NCBI RefSeq assembly: GCF_003335105.1 | Contig: NZ_QFWQ01000001.1 | Location: forward strand, 124,001-188,000 | DNA length: 64,000 nucleotides | Origin: Rhodanobacter denitrificans | Lineage (GTDB): Bacteria; Pseudomonadota; Gammaproteobacteria; Xanthomonadales; Rhodanobacteraceae | Direction of reading: 5' to 3' | Shown: positions 16,649 to 24,861 of the stretch, one piece after another | How positions within the stretch are numbered: position 1 is the first letter of the stretch | Layout of the letters: each line of letters starts with the position of its first letter | The notes under the pieces: model-generated | Told to the model about the DNA's origin: nothing | Databases searched by the model: none | What the model saw: the letters and a program-made list of their open reading frames with translations, nothing else | Made by a program: the position numbers and the translations under genes

Positions 16649-17457
16649 GGCTTCACAAACCTCAACGTCATCCGGTCCGACTCGCCGATCGCCTTCATCT
16701 GCGCATGCTCGCTGCCGGGGCCGGCCAGGTCGGGTGGCAGGCGGTGCACGTTGATGTCTTCCGGGTCGTTCGGGTTGGCATTGACCTCCGACACGCCGGC
16801 CACGCGGAAGCCGGTCTTGAGGGCCAGCGCGATCAGGTAATCCTCCGGGATACGGTGCAACGCCCCGGCGCTTTCCACGCCGTCGGCGAACGGTCTGGCG
16901 CGGTGTTCGGTGACGCCGAACACGCCGCCGTGCCTGAGCACGTTGAATGCGGTCTTGAACACGGCATCGAGCGTGGCCGGGCTGTGGTTGAGCCAGTCGT
17001 GCGTGTTGCGGAAGGTGAGCACCATGTCAGCGGAATTGTCGGCGCCCAGCTTCACCTGCTCCGGTGGGGCGAACGGGACGATCTTTGCGACGTGCCCGTA
17101 CACCGCGGGGTCGGCCTTGAGCTTGGCGGTGAACTTCGCCGCCGATGGTGGCGCCGCTTCGATCAGGCGGCCGTGCGCGTGGAGGAAGGGCGCGAGGATC
17201 TCGGTGTACCAGCCGCCGCCGGGCGCCAGCTCGATCACCGTCATGTCCGGCTTGATGCCGAAGAACTGCAGGGTCTCGAGCGGGTGCCGGTATTTGTCGC
17301 GGGCCCGGTTCGCATCGGAACGCCAGTGGCCGCTCACCGCCTGCTGCAGCGCCGCGGCGGTGCTGTCGGCAGCGCTGGGGGGAGTGGCGTTGGCGACGGC
17401 TGGCAGCAGCACGGCGGAGAGCAACGGGATGAGCAGTTTGCAGGTACGACGAAACAT
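16645..17457 (-). CDS. Exported class I SAM-dependent methyltransferase-like protein
   Basis: The 270-residue product has a strong signal peptide (about residues 1-24, ending VANA) followed by a methyltransferase-like fold. Motif I is VIELAPGGGWYTEIL (about 74-88), and DMVLTFRNTHDW marks a later motif. It matches the predicted methyltransferases of the COG4798 type, which are regularly exported. S-adenosylmethionine is not expected in the periplasm, so its activity there is unclear. It is followed with a 4-base overlap by DUF3820. A 353-bp space separates it from the phosphatase gene upstream. Confidence 0.85.
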   Translation of the reverse strand: MFRRTCKLLIPLLSAVLLPAVANATPPSAADSTAAALQQAVSGHWRSDANRARDKYRHPLETLQFFGIKPDMTVIELAPGGGWYTEILAPFLHAHGRLIEAAPPSAAKFTAKLKADPAVYGHVAKIVPFAPPEQVKLGADNSADMVLTFRNTHDWLNHSPATLDAVFKTAFNVLRHGGVFGVTEHRARPFADGVESAGALHRIPEDYLIALALKTGFRVAGVSEVNANPNDPEDINVHRLPPDLAGPGSEHAQMKAIGESDRMTLRFVKP

Positions 17458-17810
17458 GGTTCGACCCTCCTGGCGATGGGCCTTCCAGACTACGCCGAAA
17501 CCGGGCGTCGGGTAGAACCGCGCCGGCGTTGCGCGGCGCGTGTGGGTGTCGTTCGATCAGCGGGAGATCGATTGTTTTCGCCACGCGGCCACGCGGGCGC
17601 CGCGCGCGCCCGGTTCGCTCATGCCGCTTCCCTGAAAGAGGGCCAGTTTAGCGGGCGTCGCCGTTTCTGGCTTCGCGCGGTCCGGGGTAGCCTCGCCTTC
17701 GAGTCACCCGTGCGTCGTCGTCGCGCAGCCAGGCGTGGGCCGCGCATGCACGACGCGGGGACAGCCGCACCAGCTTCGCCCGATGCGGGCCGTGCGCATC
17801 GACGGGCTTT
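17458..17810. other. 353-bp intergenic stretch without a recognisable gene
   Basis: It lies between two genes on the reverse strand and should hold the promoter of the methyltransferase group, including a run of GC-rich palindromic sequence around 17585-17612. No open frame here has coding character, and I recognise no RNA element. Confidence 0.6.
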
Positions 17811-19322
17811 TCAGCGCGTGCCCCAGGAAATCCCGGGCAGGCCCTTCGTGGCCTGCTGCTTCGCGGCCTGCAGGCGGTCGGGCGACAGGCCGAGGGCGGT
17901 CAGCATGCTGGGTGCCAGCTGGGTGGTGCTGACCGGTGCGTCCAGCTGCTCGCCGTGATGGGCCCATCGCGGATTGCTGAGCAACAGGGCGACGTGGGTG
18001 TCGTCGTCGTCGAAGCCGCCGTGCTCGGCCAGCTTGGCCTCTCCAGGCTTGCCGTAGATCACGCCCGGCGCGGGAACCACCAGCAGGTCGGGCGTGCGCG
18101 CATCCGCGGCGGAAACCGCCAGGAAGCGGAGCAGGGCCGGCCCCTGGAGCACCTGCCGGATGCCCAGCGCCTGGCGCGCCTGCTGCAGGGCCGCCGCGAC
18201 CCGCGGCGCGTCGCCCGGTTCCTTCAACCAGACCAGCGCGCCCTGGTCCGCGGTCAGCTGCGCAAGTCCGTGGGGCGCCGCCGCCTCGATGCTCCGCCGC
18301 AGCGCCTGCTTGTCGACGTGCCGCAGCTGCGCCCGATCGATCGGCGCGTTGCCGTGCTTGGCCGTCACCACGATCAGGGTGGAGTCGAGCAGCCGCCGCG
18401 CACGCAAGGCGCGCACCATGTCGCCAAGCAGCGCATCGCAATGGTCCAGGGCGCCGCTCAGCGCGGCGGTCGGAGCGCCGTCCGCATCGGCATATCCGGC
18501 AAGCTTCTGCGCCACGTTGACCGCCTGCAGGTTCATGCCGAACAGGCTGGGCACGGGTGCGCGTCGGCTCCGGTCGTGTGTCCAGCCGTCGATCTGGTTG
18601 AACAAGGCCTGCGCCTTCATGGTGTCGTAGCGCTCGGTGCGGTCGATCGACCCGGTGATGTGATCGGCCGGCCTGGTGCGTTCGCCCTCGTAGTCGCCGC
18701 CGATTTCCGGGGTGTACAGGTCGTCGATGTCGCCGCCATCGGGCCCCTCGAGGATCTCGTAAACCGGATGCTTGTCGATCCAGGCGGTATACCCGCCGGC
18801 GGCATGGACCACCGAGAACACGGTATTGCTGCGCAGGTAATCGTGCGGATAGACCGGCGCGCAGGCACCCGGCCGGTGCGGCAGTCGCGCGGGGTCGAGC
18901 TGCCGCCGGCCCTGCGCATCGGCCGCGCCGTCGGCGGCCTCGTCGAAGGCGACCGGCGTGCCCGTGCGGCCGGCCTTGCAGTCCGCCGTGCTGCCGCTCA
19001 GCCGGCGGTCGTAGCTCACGTCGAAATACACGCCAGTGGCGGCGGGCGTGCCGCCGGTCATGATGCCGAGCAGGCCGGGGAACGAGTCGGCGGGCACCAC
19101 CGCATGGGCGTTGCGGTACTCCACGCCGGCGGCCGCCAGCGCCGCCAGGGTCGAGCGGGGGTGCTGCCGGATGTAGTGGTCGAGGTCGCTGGCGTGCATG
19201 CCGTCCACGCTGACCAGCAGCACGTGCCGGATGCGGCTCGCCGGCATGGTCGCATGGACCGGCAAAGCAAGCATAGCGGCCAGGCCGGCGGCAGCCAGCG
19301 CGGCGGCGGACGTCTTTTTCAT
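17811..19322 (-). CDS. Exported alkaline-phosphatase-superfamily phosphodiesterase
   Basis: The 503-residue protein has a signal peptide (about residues 1-25) and the fold of type I phosphodiesterase/nucleotide pyrophosphatases. The segment HVLLVSVDGMHASDL carries the first metal-binding aspartate. The nucleophile appears as Ser in ADSFPGLLGIMTG (many relatives use Thr), and further metal ligands lie in TAKHGNAPID and the late AEHGGFDDDDTHVALL. It should hydrolyse phosphate mono- or diesters in the periplasm. It starts 75 bp after the TonB receptor stop on the same strand, so receptor and phosphatase are probably co-expressed. Confidence 0.85.
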   Translation of the reverse strand: MKKTSAAALAAAGLAAMLALPVHATMPASRIRHVLLVSVDGMHASDLDHYIRQHPRSTLAALAAAGVEYRNAHAVVPADSFPGLLGIMTGGTPAATGVYFDVSYDRRLSGSTADCKAGRTGTPVAFDEAADGAADAQGRRQLDPARLPHRPGACAPVYPHDYLRSNTVFSVVHAAGGYTAWIDKHPVYEILEGPDGGDIDDLYTPEIGGDYEGERTRPADHITGSIDRTERYDTMKAQALFNQIDGWTHDRSRRAPVPSLFGMNLQAVNVAQKLAGYADADGAPTAALSGALDHCDALLGDMVRALRARRLLDSTLIVVTAKHGNAPIDRAQLRHVDKQALRRSIEAAAPHGLAQLTADQGALVWLKEPGDAPRVAAALQQARQALGIRQVLQGPALLRFLAVSAADARTPDLLVVPAPGVIYGKPGEAKLAEHGGFDDDDTHVALLLSNPRWAHHGEQLDAPVSTTQLAPSMLTALGLSPDRLQAAKQQATKGLPGISWGTR

Positions 19323-19397
19323 GGCGGCTGATCCGTGGTCGTGTCGGTGCGCCGGGAGGGTGGCCGCGACGGATGCGCGGTTTCTCCCGGGTGGTGC

Positions 19398-21629
19398 TCA
19401 GAAATGCGCGGAAAGATCCAGCTCGAAGCTGCGCTCCGGAATCGTCCAGTACAGCGGGGTGCCGTCCTGTCCGGTGTAGCCGGCCAGCGCATTGATGCGC
19501 GTGTTGTCGGCGAGGTTGTTGACCTTGACCGACACGGTGGCGTCGCGCACGGCGCCCAGCGGGTGCACGAACACGTAACTGGCGGCCAGGTCGGCGGTGG
19601 AGTAGCCGCCCAGCCGCTCGGTCTGCCCGTCGTCGCCATAACGCACGCCCACATACTTGTCGATCAGCGAGGCCGACCAGGGGCCGTGATCGAACAGCAC
19701 GCCGAGGGCGGCGGTGCGATCCGGTGCGTTCGGCAGCCACGAGTCGTCGCTCTTTTTCCTGGCGCTGTTCAGCGAGGCGTTGCCGTACACACTGAAACCG
19801 CCGGCGAGCGCCACCGTGAGCTCGCCTTCCACGCCTTTGTAGATCGCGCCGCCGGCGTTGTAGAACATCGTCTGGGCGGCGATCTTGCGGCTCTCGATCT
19901 TGTTGCTGAAGTCGATGTGGTAGGCATCGAGCGAAAAATTCAGGCCGTCGGTGTTCCAGGCGGTGCCGATCTGCTCGTTGGTGGTGCCCTCAGGAACGAC
20001 CTGGTTCTTCGACGGATCGATCGTGTAGAACGTGTTGAGGTTCGGCGCCAGGAAGCCCTTGGCCCACTGCGCGTAGGCGCTCCAGTGGTCGGCCAGGGCG
20101 TAGTGCAGGTCCAGCGACGGAAGATCACGCGTCCAGGTCTGCGCGTAGTTGATCGGCAGGCCGGTCTTCTGGTTGACCGCGGCGTTCAGCGTGCGGCGGA
20201 AATTCACGAACTTGAGGCCGCCGGTGACATCCAGCTTGTCCGTGGCGTGCCACTGGTACTCGGCATACGTCTGCATGTCGGTCAGGCTGTCGCTCATGTA
20301 GCGGTCGACCGCGGCGCTGGTGGGCACCGCGTTGAGCGCGCCGCCGTTGCTCCAGTCGATCTCATACTGGAGGCGCTGGTTGGTCTGCCGGTCGGCCCAG
20401 CCACCCAGGTGCACCTCACCGGGGCCGAATGTGTGGCTCAGGCGCAGGATGTCGCCGACCGAGCGGTAGTCCATGCGCATGCGCTGGCCGGGGACGTTGT
20501 CCGGGCCGTATACGGTGCCGTTGGGCTGCTCGCCGTTCGGGTCGGCGCCGTTGTAGCCGCGATGCCGGTAGCCATAGGTGTAGAGCTTGTCGCCGATGTC
20601 CCAGCCATCCAGCTTGGTCTGCAGGTCGAGGTATTCGAAGTCGGTGGTGATGTCGTCGTAGTTGTAGCGGTAGTACGACTGGCTCGTGGGGTCCGCGCTG
20701 AGTCCGTAGTCCGGCCCGAACTGCTCGATCTGCGCCCGCGTCGCGCCCAGCGAAACGTTCTGGTGCAGGCGGGTGAGGTTGCTGGCGAGGGTCAGCGTGG
20801 TGTCCGCGCCGAGCGGCTGCACGATCTTGCCGAAGAAGTTCTGGCGATCCAGCCCGGCATGCGTGAGATAGCCATCCGAATTCAGGTTCTTGACGCTGAA
20901 GTAGGCGGTGGTGCCGCCGTACTGGTCGAGCTTGCCGGTGTCCACGCGCACGCCTTCGACCTGGGTGTTGAAGCTGGCCACGCTGAGGAACGGGTTGACC
21001 GACATCGTCTGGTCGGGGTCCTTCGAGTCCACCGACAGGGTGCCGCCGAACGTCGCGTTGCCCAGCGTGCGCGCGCTGCCGGGGCCGCGATCGACGGTGA
21101 CCTGGCCGATGTCCTGCGGCATGAAATACGAAGTCGAGTGCTGGGTGAAATCGTTCGAGTCACCCCAGGGAATGCCGTCGAACGTCACGTTGTATTCGCC
21201 GTTCTGGAAACCGCGTATCGACAGGAATTGCGACTCCATCAGGCCGGGACCGTTCGGGTCGACGTCGGCGACACTGGGCGCGATTTTCACGATATCGCTG
21301 TAGTTGGCGGTGGCAGCCGCCACGTTCTCGATGTAGCGATCGCCGATGATCGATTGCGGCTGGGTCGCCACCAGCGAGGCCTGCGTCGGCGCCTGGTCTG
21401 CCGCAGTCTCGACGCCCGCCGACACGACCACGCCTTTCAACTGCACGATCCGCGTATTGCTGCCCATCGTGCCGGTGGTGGTCGTGCCTGCGGTGGGTTG
21501 GGCCGTGTCAACCGGCGCATCGGCAGCCATGGCCAAGCGCAACGGAACGCTGCACAGCAGCACCGAGCCCAGGGCAGTTGCGACGGATACGGACAACAGC
21601 GACCGCTGAGCCGAAAGACGATTGCGCAT
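19398..21629 (-). CDS. TonB-dependent outer-membrane receptor
   Basis: The 743-residue protein has a signal peptide (about residues 1-36), a plug domain with the FLSIRGFQNGEYNVTFDGIP segment and the VDRGPGSARTLG strand, and a C-terminal 22-strand barrel. It ends in phenylalanine (LDLSAHF), as expected for an outer-membrane barrel. It takes up a ligand using TonB energy; the ligand is not readable. The linked exported phosphatase hints at a phosphorylated substrate. The ATG at 21629 directly precedes the signal peptide; an open frame continues upstream without a better start. Confidence 0.92.
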   Translation of the reverse strand: MRNRLSAQRSLLSVSVATALGSVLLCSVPLRLAMAADAPVDTAQPTAGTTTTGTMGSNTRIVQLKGVVVSAGVETAADQAPTQASLVATQPQSIIGDRYIENVAAATANYSDIVKIAPSVADVDPNGPGLMESQFLSIRGFQNGEYNVTFDGIPWGDSNDFTQHSTSYFMPQDIGQVTVDRGPGSARTLGNATFGGTLSVDSKDPDQTMSVNPFLSVASFNTQVEGVRVDTGKLDQYGGTTAYFSVKNLNSDGYLTHAGLDRQNFFGKIVQPLGADTTLTLASNLTRLHQNVSLGATRAQIEQFGPDYGLSADPTSQSYYRYNYDDITTDFEYLDLQTKLDGWDIGDKLYTYGYRHRGYNGADPNGEQPNGTVYGPDNVPGQRMRMDYRSVGDILRLSHTFGPGEVHLGGWADRQTNQRLQYEIDWSNGGALNAVPTSAAVDRYMSDSLTDMQTYAEYQWHATDKLDVTGGLKFVNFRRTLNAAVNQKTGLPINYAQTWTRDLPSLDLHYALADHWSAYAQWAKGFLAPNLNTFYTIDPSKNQVVPEGTTNEQIGTAWNTDGLNFSLDAYHIDFSNKIESRKIAAQTMFYNAGGAIYKGVEGELTVALAGGFSVYGNASLNSARKKSDDSWLPNAPDRTAALGVLFDHGPWSASLIDKYVGVRYGDDGQTERLGGYSTADLAASYVFVHPLGAVRDATVSVKVNNLADNTRINALAGYTGQDGTPLYWTIPERSFELDLSAHF

Positions 21630-21755
21630 GAAAAATCCTCGACGATGGGATTTCGGGCCGAATGGACGGGTGCATGCCATCCGCCCGGACGAGCCACGCA
21701 AAATCGCCGGTGGAGATGTAATTTCAATGACGCGGCGGTGACATCGAAAATGACG

Positions 21756-21793
21756 GCAAGATAACGCCGGCGCGATCTTGCTAAAATCGCAAG
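21756..21793. promoter_or_regulatory. Dyad cluster between receptor and sugar dehydrogenase genes
   Basis: GCAAGAT at 21756-21762 pairs with ATCTTGC at 21775-21781 (12-bp spacer). CTTGC at 21777-21781 pairs again with GCAAG at 21789-21793 (7-bp spacer). Three evenly placed arms in the divergent control region look like an operator, but the binding protein is unknown. Confidence 0.35.
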
Positions 21794-21875
21794 TCATTGC
21801 GCGGAAACGCCGTTCCAGAAGTGGCGTTGGCGTGCGCCGGTATACGCTTTCTCCTCCCCGCTCCCGGAGGTCGCC

Positions 21876-22964
21876 ATGCGCCTGCTGCTGTCGTTGTTGC
21901 TGGCATTTTCGTCGCTGCCGGCGTTGGCCGCTGCGCCGCTCGACAGGCTGAGCGTGCCGAAGGGTTTCCACATCGCGCTGTACTCCGACCAGGTGCCGGA
22001 CGCGCGCGAGATCGCGCTGGGCGCGAAGGGCACGGTGTTCGTCGGTTCCAACGATGCCGGCAAGGTCTATGCACTCACCGACACGAACGGCGATGGCGTC
22101 GCGGACAAGGTGCGGGTGATCGCCAGCGGCCTGCAGCTGCCGGTCGGCGTGGCGTTCAAGGACGGCGACCTGTACGTCTCCGCGGTGAGCCGCATCCTGG
22201 TGCTGCGCGACATCGAGAACCATCTGGACGATCCGCCGAAGCCCGTCGTGGTCACCGACCGGCTGCCCACCGAGACCCACCACGGCTGGAAGTTCATCGC
22301 GTTCGGCCCGGACGGCAAGCTGTACGTGCCGATCGGTGCGCCGTGCAACATCTGCGACCCGGGCCCGGACCACGGCAAGCTGATCCGCATGAACGCCGAC
22401 GGCAGCGGCTGGCAGGACGTGGCGCGCGGCATCCGCAACTCGGTGGGCTTCGACTGGCAGCCAGGCACGCACCGCCTGTGGTTCACCGACAACGGCCGCG
22501 ACATGATGGGCGACGACATGCCCAGCGACGAGCTGAACGAGATCGTCGGCCCGGGCGAGCATTTCGGTTACCCATACTGCCACCAGGGCGACACGCTCGA
22601 CCCCGAGTTCGGCAAGGGCAAAAGCTGCAGGGATTACGTGCCGCCGGTGCTGAAGCTCGGCGCGCACGTGGCCGCGCTGGGCATGCGTTTCTATACCGGC
22701 AAGCAGTTTCCGACCAGCTACAAGGGCGCGATCATCGTCGCCGAGCACGGCTCGTGGAACCGCACGAAGAAATCCGGCTACCGGGTGATGACGGTGCGGC
22801 TGAATGGCAGCCGGGTGGTCTCCTACGAGCCGCTGGTCAGCGGCTTCGAGCAGGACGAGAAGGCCTGGGGCCGTCCAGCCGACGTGCAGCCGCTGCCCGA
22901 CGGCAGCGTGCTGGTCAGCGACGATCTCGCCGGGTCGGTGTATCGGGTGACGTACAAGCCGTGA
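21876..22964 (+). CDS. PQQ-dependent sugar (sorbosone-type) dehydrogenase
   Basis: The 362-residue product has a signal peptide (about residues 1-19) and a six-bladed beta-propeller of the soluble glucose/L-sorbosone dehydrogenase family. Recognisable blades include GTVFVGSNDAGKVYAL, HGWKFIAFGPDGKLYVPIG, IRNSVGFDWQPGTHRLWFTDNGRD and the closing DGSVLVSDDLAGSVYRVTY. It would oxidise a sugar in the periplasm with pyrroloquinoline quinone. It is divergent from the TonB receptor gene. No PQQ synthesis gene is in the window, and the sugar is unknown. Confidence 0.85.
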   Translation: MRLLLSLLLAFSSLPALAAAPLDRLSVPKGFHIALYSDQVPDAREIALGAKGTVFVGSNDAGKVYALTDTNGDGVADKVRVIASGLQLPVGVAFKDGDLYVSAVSRILVLRDIENHLDDPPKPVVVTDRLPTETHHGWKFIAFGPDGKLYVPIGAPCNICDPGPDHGKLIRMNADGSGWQDVARGIRNSVGFDWQPGTHRLWFTDNGRDMMGDDMPSDELNEIVGPGEHFGYPYCHQGDTLDPEFGKGKSCRDYVPPVLKLGAHVAALGMRFYTGKQFPTSYKGAIIVAEHGSWNRTKKSGYRVMTVRLNGSRVVSYEPLVSGFEQDEKAWGRPADVQPLPDGSVLVSDDLAGSVYRVTYKP

Positions 22965-22988
22965 GTTTCGCGCCGTGCCTATGCCAAG

Positions 22989-23015
22989 TGCGATTCCTGC
23001 CTGCGCAGGAATGAC
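22989..23015 (+). repeat. Palindromic repeat A (left outer copy)
   Basis: A 27-bp unit containing a hairpin: stem ATTCCTGC at 22993-23000, loop CTGC, stem GCAGGAAT at 23005-23012. It is an exact inverted copy of repeat B and follows the sugar dehydrogenase stop by 24 bp. Confidence 0.92.
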
Positions 23016-23049
23016 AGCTAAAAGGCGGCATGCCCAACATCACCCCACC

Positions 23050-23076
23050 GTCATTCCTGCGCAGGCAGGAATCGCA
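23050..23076 (-). repeat. Palindromic repeat B (left inner copy)
   Basis: Exact reverse complement of repeat A over 27 bp, 34 bp away from it and ending 22 bp before the GIY-YIG start codon. The nuclease reading frame stays open through it. Confidence 0.92.
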
Positions 23077-23098
23077 TTTTCCGCCCGGAGAAAAAGCC

Positions 23099-23392
23099 AT
23101 GGACCGGCGACAACCCTGCGTCTACATGCTGGCGAGCAAGAAGAACGGTGTCCTCTACGTTGGTGTCACCAGCGACCTGGTCAAACGCATCTGGCAACAC
23201 AAGAACAACGTGGTGGAGGGTTATACCCACCGCTACGGTGCGCATACGCTGGTGTGGTACGAACTTCATCCCACCATGGAGTCGGCGATCCTGCGCGAGA
23301 AAACGCTCAAAGCTTGGAAGCGCGACTGGAAGACGCGGTTGATCAACGAAGGCAATGCCGAGTGGCGTGACTTGTATCCGACTATTCTGTAG
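23099..23392 (+). CDS. Small GIY-YIG endonuclease-domain protein
   Basis: This 97-residue protein is essentially one GIY-YIG nuclease domain of the COG2827 type. The first strand VYMLASK, the second motif LYVGVTSDLVKRIWQH (Tyr20-Val-Gly22, Arg30), the catalytic Glu67 in ILREKTLKAWKR and the terminal NAEWRDLY are all intact, so it should be an active single-strand or structure-cutting nuclease. GGAG lies 8 bases before the ATG. The frame extends upstream through repeat B to 23030, but the ribosome site and family length favour 23099. Inverted repeat pairs flank it on both sides, the right pair beginning 8 bp after its stop. Confidence 0.88.
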   Translation: MDRRQPCVYMLASKKNGVLYVGVTSDLVKRIWQHKNNVVEGYTHRYGAHTLVWYELHPTMESAILREKTLKAWKRDWKTRLINEGNAEWRDLYPTIL

Positions 23393-23400
23393 GCGTTGAA

Positions 23401-23428
23401 GTGCGATTCCGGCCTGCGCCGGAATGAC
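23401..23428 (+). repeat. Palindromic repeat C (right inner copy)
   Basis: A 28-bp unit of the same family as A. It differs only by a paired change in the stem: ATTCCGGC with GCCGGAAT in place of ATTCCTGC with GCAGGAAT. Confidence 0.92.
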
Positions 23429-23449
23429 GGTGGCAGGGCTTTTTATCTC

Positions 23450-23477
23450 GTCATTCCGGCGCAGGCCGGAATCGCAC
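23450..23477 (-). repeat. Palindromic repeat D (right outer copy)
   Basis: Exact reverse complement of repeat C over 28 bp, separated from it by 21 bp. It lies 34 bp before the YbhB-like gene. Confidence 0.92.
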
Positions 23478-23511
23478 TCCACGTTCCATGCAACCCGAGT
23501 GGAGACACCCC

Positions 23512-24135
23512 ATGCACCTGCGCAGTGACAACTTCGCCAACGACCAGCCAATCCCCGCCGAGTTCGCGTTCGGCAAGCGCGGCGATCCGGTCGCGCTGTC
23601 GGACAACCGCAGCCCGCAGCTGGCGTGGAAGGACGCACCGCCGGCCACCCGTTCGTTCGTGCTGACCTGCATCGACCCCGACGTACCCAGCCGCGGCGAC
23701 GACGTGAACCAGGCCGACCGTACTGTGCCGGCGGATCTGCCGCGGGTGGAGTTCGTGCACTGGCTGATGGCGAATATCCCCGTCGAATGCGGCGAACTGG
23801 CCGCAGGCAGTTGCAGCGACGGGCTCACCGCGCGCGGCAAGCACGCGCCGTTCGGGCCACCGGGCAGCGTGCAGGGCGTCAACGACTACACCAGCTGGTT
23901 TGCCGGCGACGCTGCGATGGGTGGCGACTATCTCGGCTACGACGGCCCGTGCCCGCCGTGGAACGACGCGCTGCTGCATCACTACCACTTCAAGATCCAT
24001 GCGCTCGACGTGGCCGCGCTGCCGCTGGTCAAGGGTTTTTCGCTGGCCGAATTGCGCACGGCGATGGCCGGTCACGTACTGGCCGAGGCGGAACTGGTCG
24101 GCACCTACAGCCTGAATCCCGCCGTCGCCGGCTGA
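23512..24135 (+). CDS. YbhB/YbcL-type Raf-kinase-inhibitor-like protein
   Basis: The 207-residue protein has the phosphatidylethanolamine-binding fold of bacterial YbhB/Ybc[21 protein letters not shown] with the following DPDVP, the VHWLMANIP strand and the GPCPPWND segment with [15 protein letters not shown] site lies just before the ATG at 23512. There is no signal peptide, so it is cytoplasmic. Bacterial members have no settled role. Compared with typical 150-180-residue members it is somewhat long because of inserts around the central loop. Confidence 0.88.
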   Translation: MHLRSDNFANDQPIPAEFAFGKRGDPVALSDNRSPQLAWKDAPPATRSFVLTCIDPDVPSRGDDVNQADRTVPADLPRVEFVHWLMANIPVECGELAAGSCSDGLTARGKHAPFGPPGSVQGVNDYTSWFAGDAAMGGDYLGYDGPCPPWNDALLHHYHFKIHALDVAALPLVKGFSLAELRTAMAGHVLAEAELVGTYSLNPAVAG

Positions 24136-24269
24136 ACGTACGCCGTCGCAAACGTCGGCATCGCGTGCACGGCGCTGCCGGCTCCCTTCACACCCGCATG
24201 GCGTGCGCTGTGGGTGAATGGCCTCGTGCGGTTTCCCCGCCGCCATTCTCTGCAGATGAGGACGCCCCC

Positions 24270-24425
24270 ATGCTTCACTATGCCCTTGTATTCCTGATCA
24301 TCGCGATCATCGCCGCCGTGCTCGGCTTCGGCGGCATTGCGGGCGCGGCGACCGGAATCGCGAAAATCCTGTTCATCATTTTCCTGATCCTGGCGGTCAT
24401 CGCGTTCTTCCGCCGCGGCGCTTGA
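24270..24425 (+). CDS. DUF1328 small membrane protein (YtjA-like)
   Basis: A 51-residue protein with two hydrophobic helices (about residues 3-28 and 30-46) and the DUF1328 pattern: [19 protein letters not shown], then [15 protein letters not shown] and a terminal FFRR. Family members are short inner-membrane proteins often induced by stress; function is unknown. It is too short for many gene finders. It precedes the YqjD-like gene by 56 bp. Confidence 0.88.
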   Translation: MLHYALVFLIIAIIAAVLGFGGIAGAATGIAKILFIIFLILAVIAFFRRGA

Positions 24426-24481
24426 ACGGTGCAGCCATCGCATCGTGTCTGTGCCACCATGAACCTTCTCCGGAGCATGCA

Positions 24482-24844
24482 ATGAACAAGCAAGTCCAAT
24501 CCCCCGAACAGGCCGCCGGCAACCGCATCGACGAGCGCGCCGAGCGGATCAAGCAGGCCACTTCCGAGGCGGTGGCCAGCACCAAGGAAAAAGTAGATCG
24601 CGCCGCCGACCACGTCGAGGAAGGCCTGCACCGCGCCACCGACAAGGCGGCCGGTGCCGCCCACAAAGCCAGCGACAAGGCCGCGCAGGTCAGCGAGCGC
24701 GGTCGCGAGGTCTACGATGAGACGATGGACCGTGCCGACGCATGGCTGGAACAGGTGCGCGACTACGTGCGCGAGAAGCCGGTGCAATCGGTCGCCATCG
24801 CGCTCGGCGCCGGCTGGCTGCTCGGCCGCATCCTGCGACGTTGA
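24482..24844 (+). CDS. DUF883/ElaB-YqjD-like protein
   Basis: The 120-residue protein is a long amphipathic, alanine- and charge-rich helix (about residues 8-95) followed by one C-terminal membrane helix with a glycine motif (VAIALGAGWLLGRILRR). This is the layout of ElaB/YqjD, inner-membrane proteins that can bind ribosomes in stationary phase in E. coli. Whether that function holds here is inference. It is followed by a YqjE-like gene, as in the yqjCDEK cluster. Confidence 0.8.
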   Translation: MNKQVQSPEQAAGNRIDERAERIKQATSEAVASTKEKVDRAADHVEEGLHRATDKAAGAAHKASDKAAQVSERGREVYDETMDRADAWLEQVRDYVREKPVQSVAIALGAGWLLGRILRR

Positions 24845-24861
24845 GCGTCGCGGGGCCGGGC

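Noticed and set aside
21738..21756. PHO-box-like pair of GTCA elements upstream of the TonB receptor gene
   Set aside because: The two elements are 12 bp apart instead of the required 11, and only part of each matches, so this is most likely chance.
22989..23477. Possible CRISPR array from four similar repeats
   Set aside because: The units are in inverted pairs with a gene between them, spacers are unequal, and no cas gene is present.
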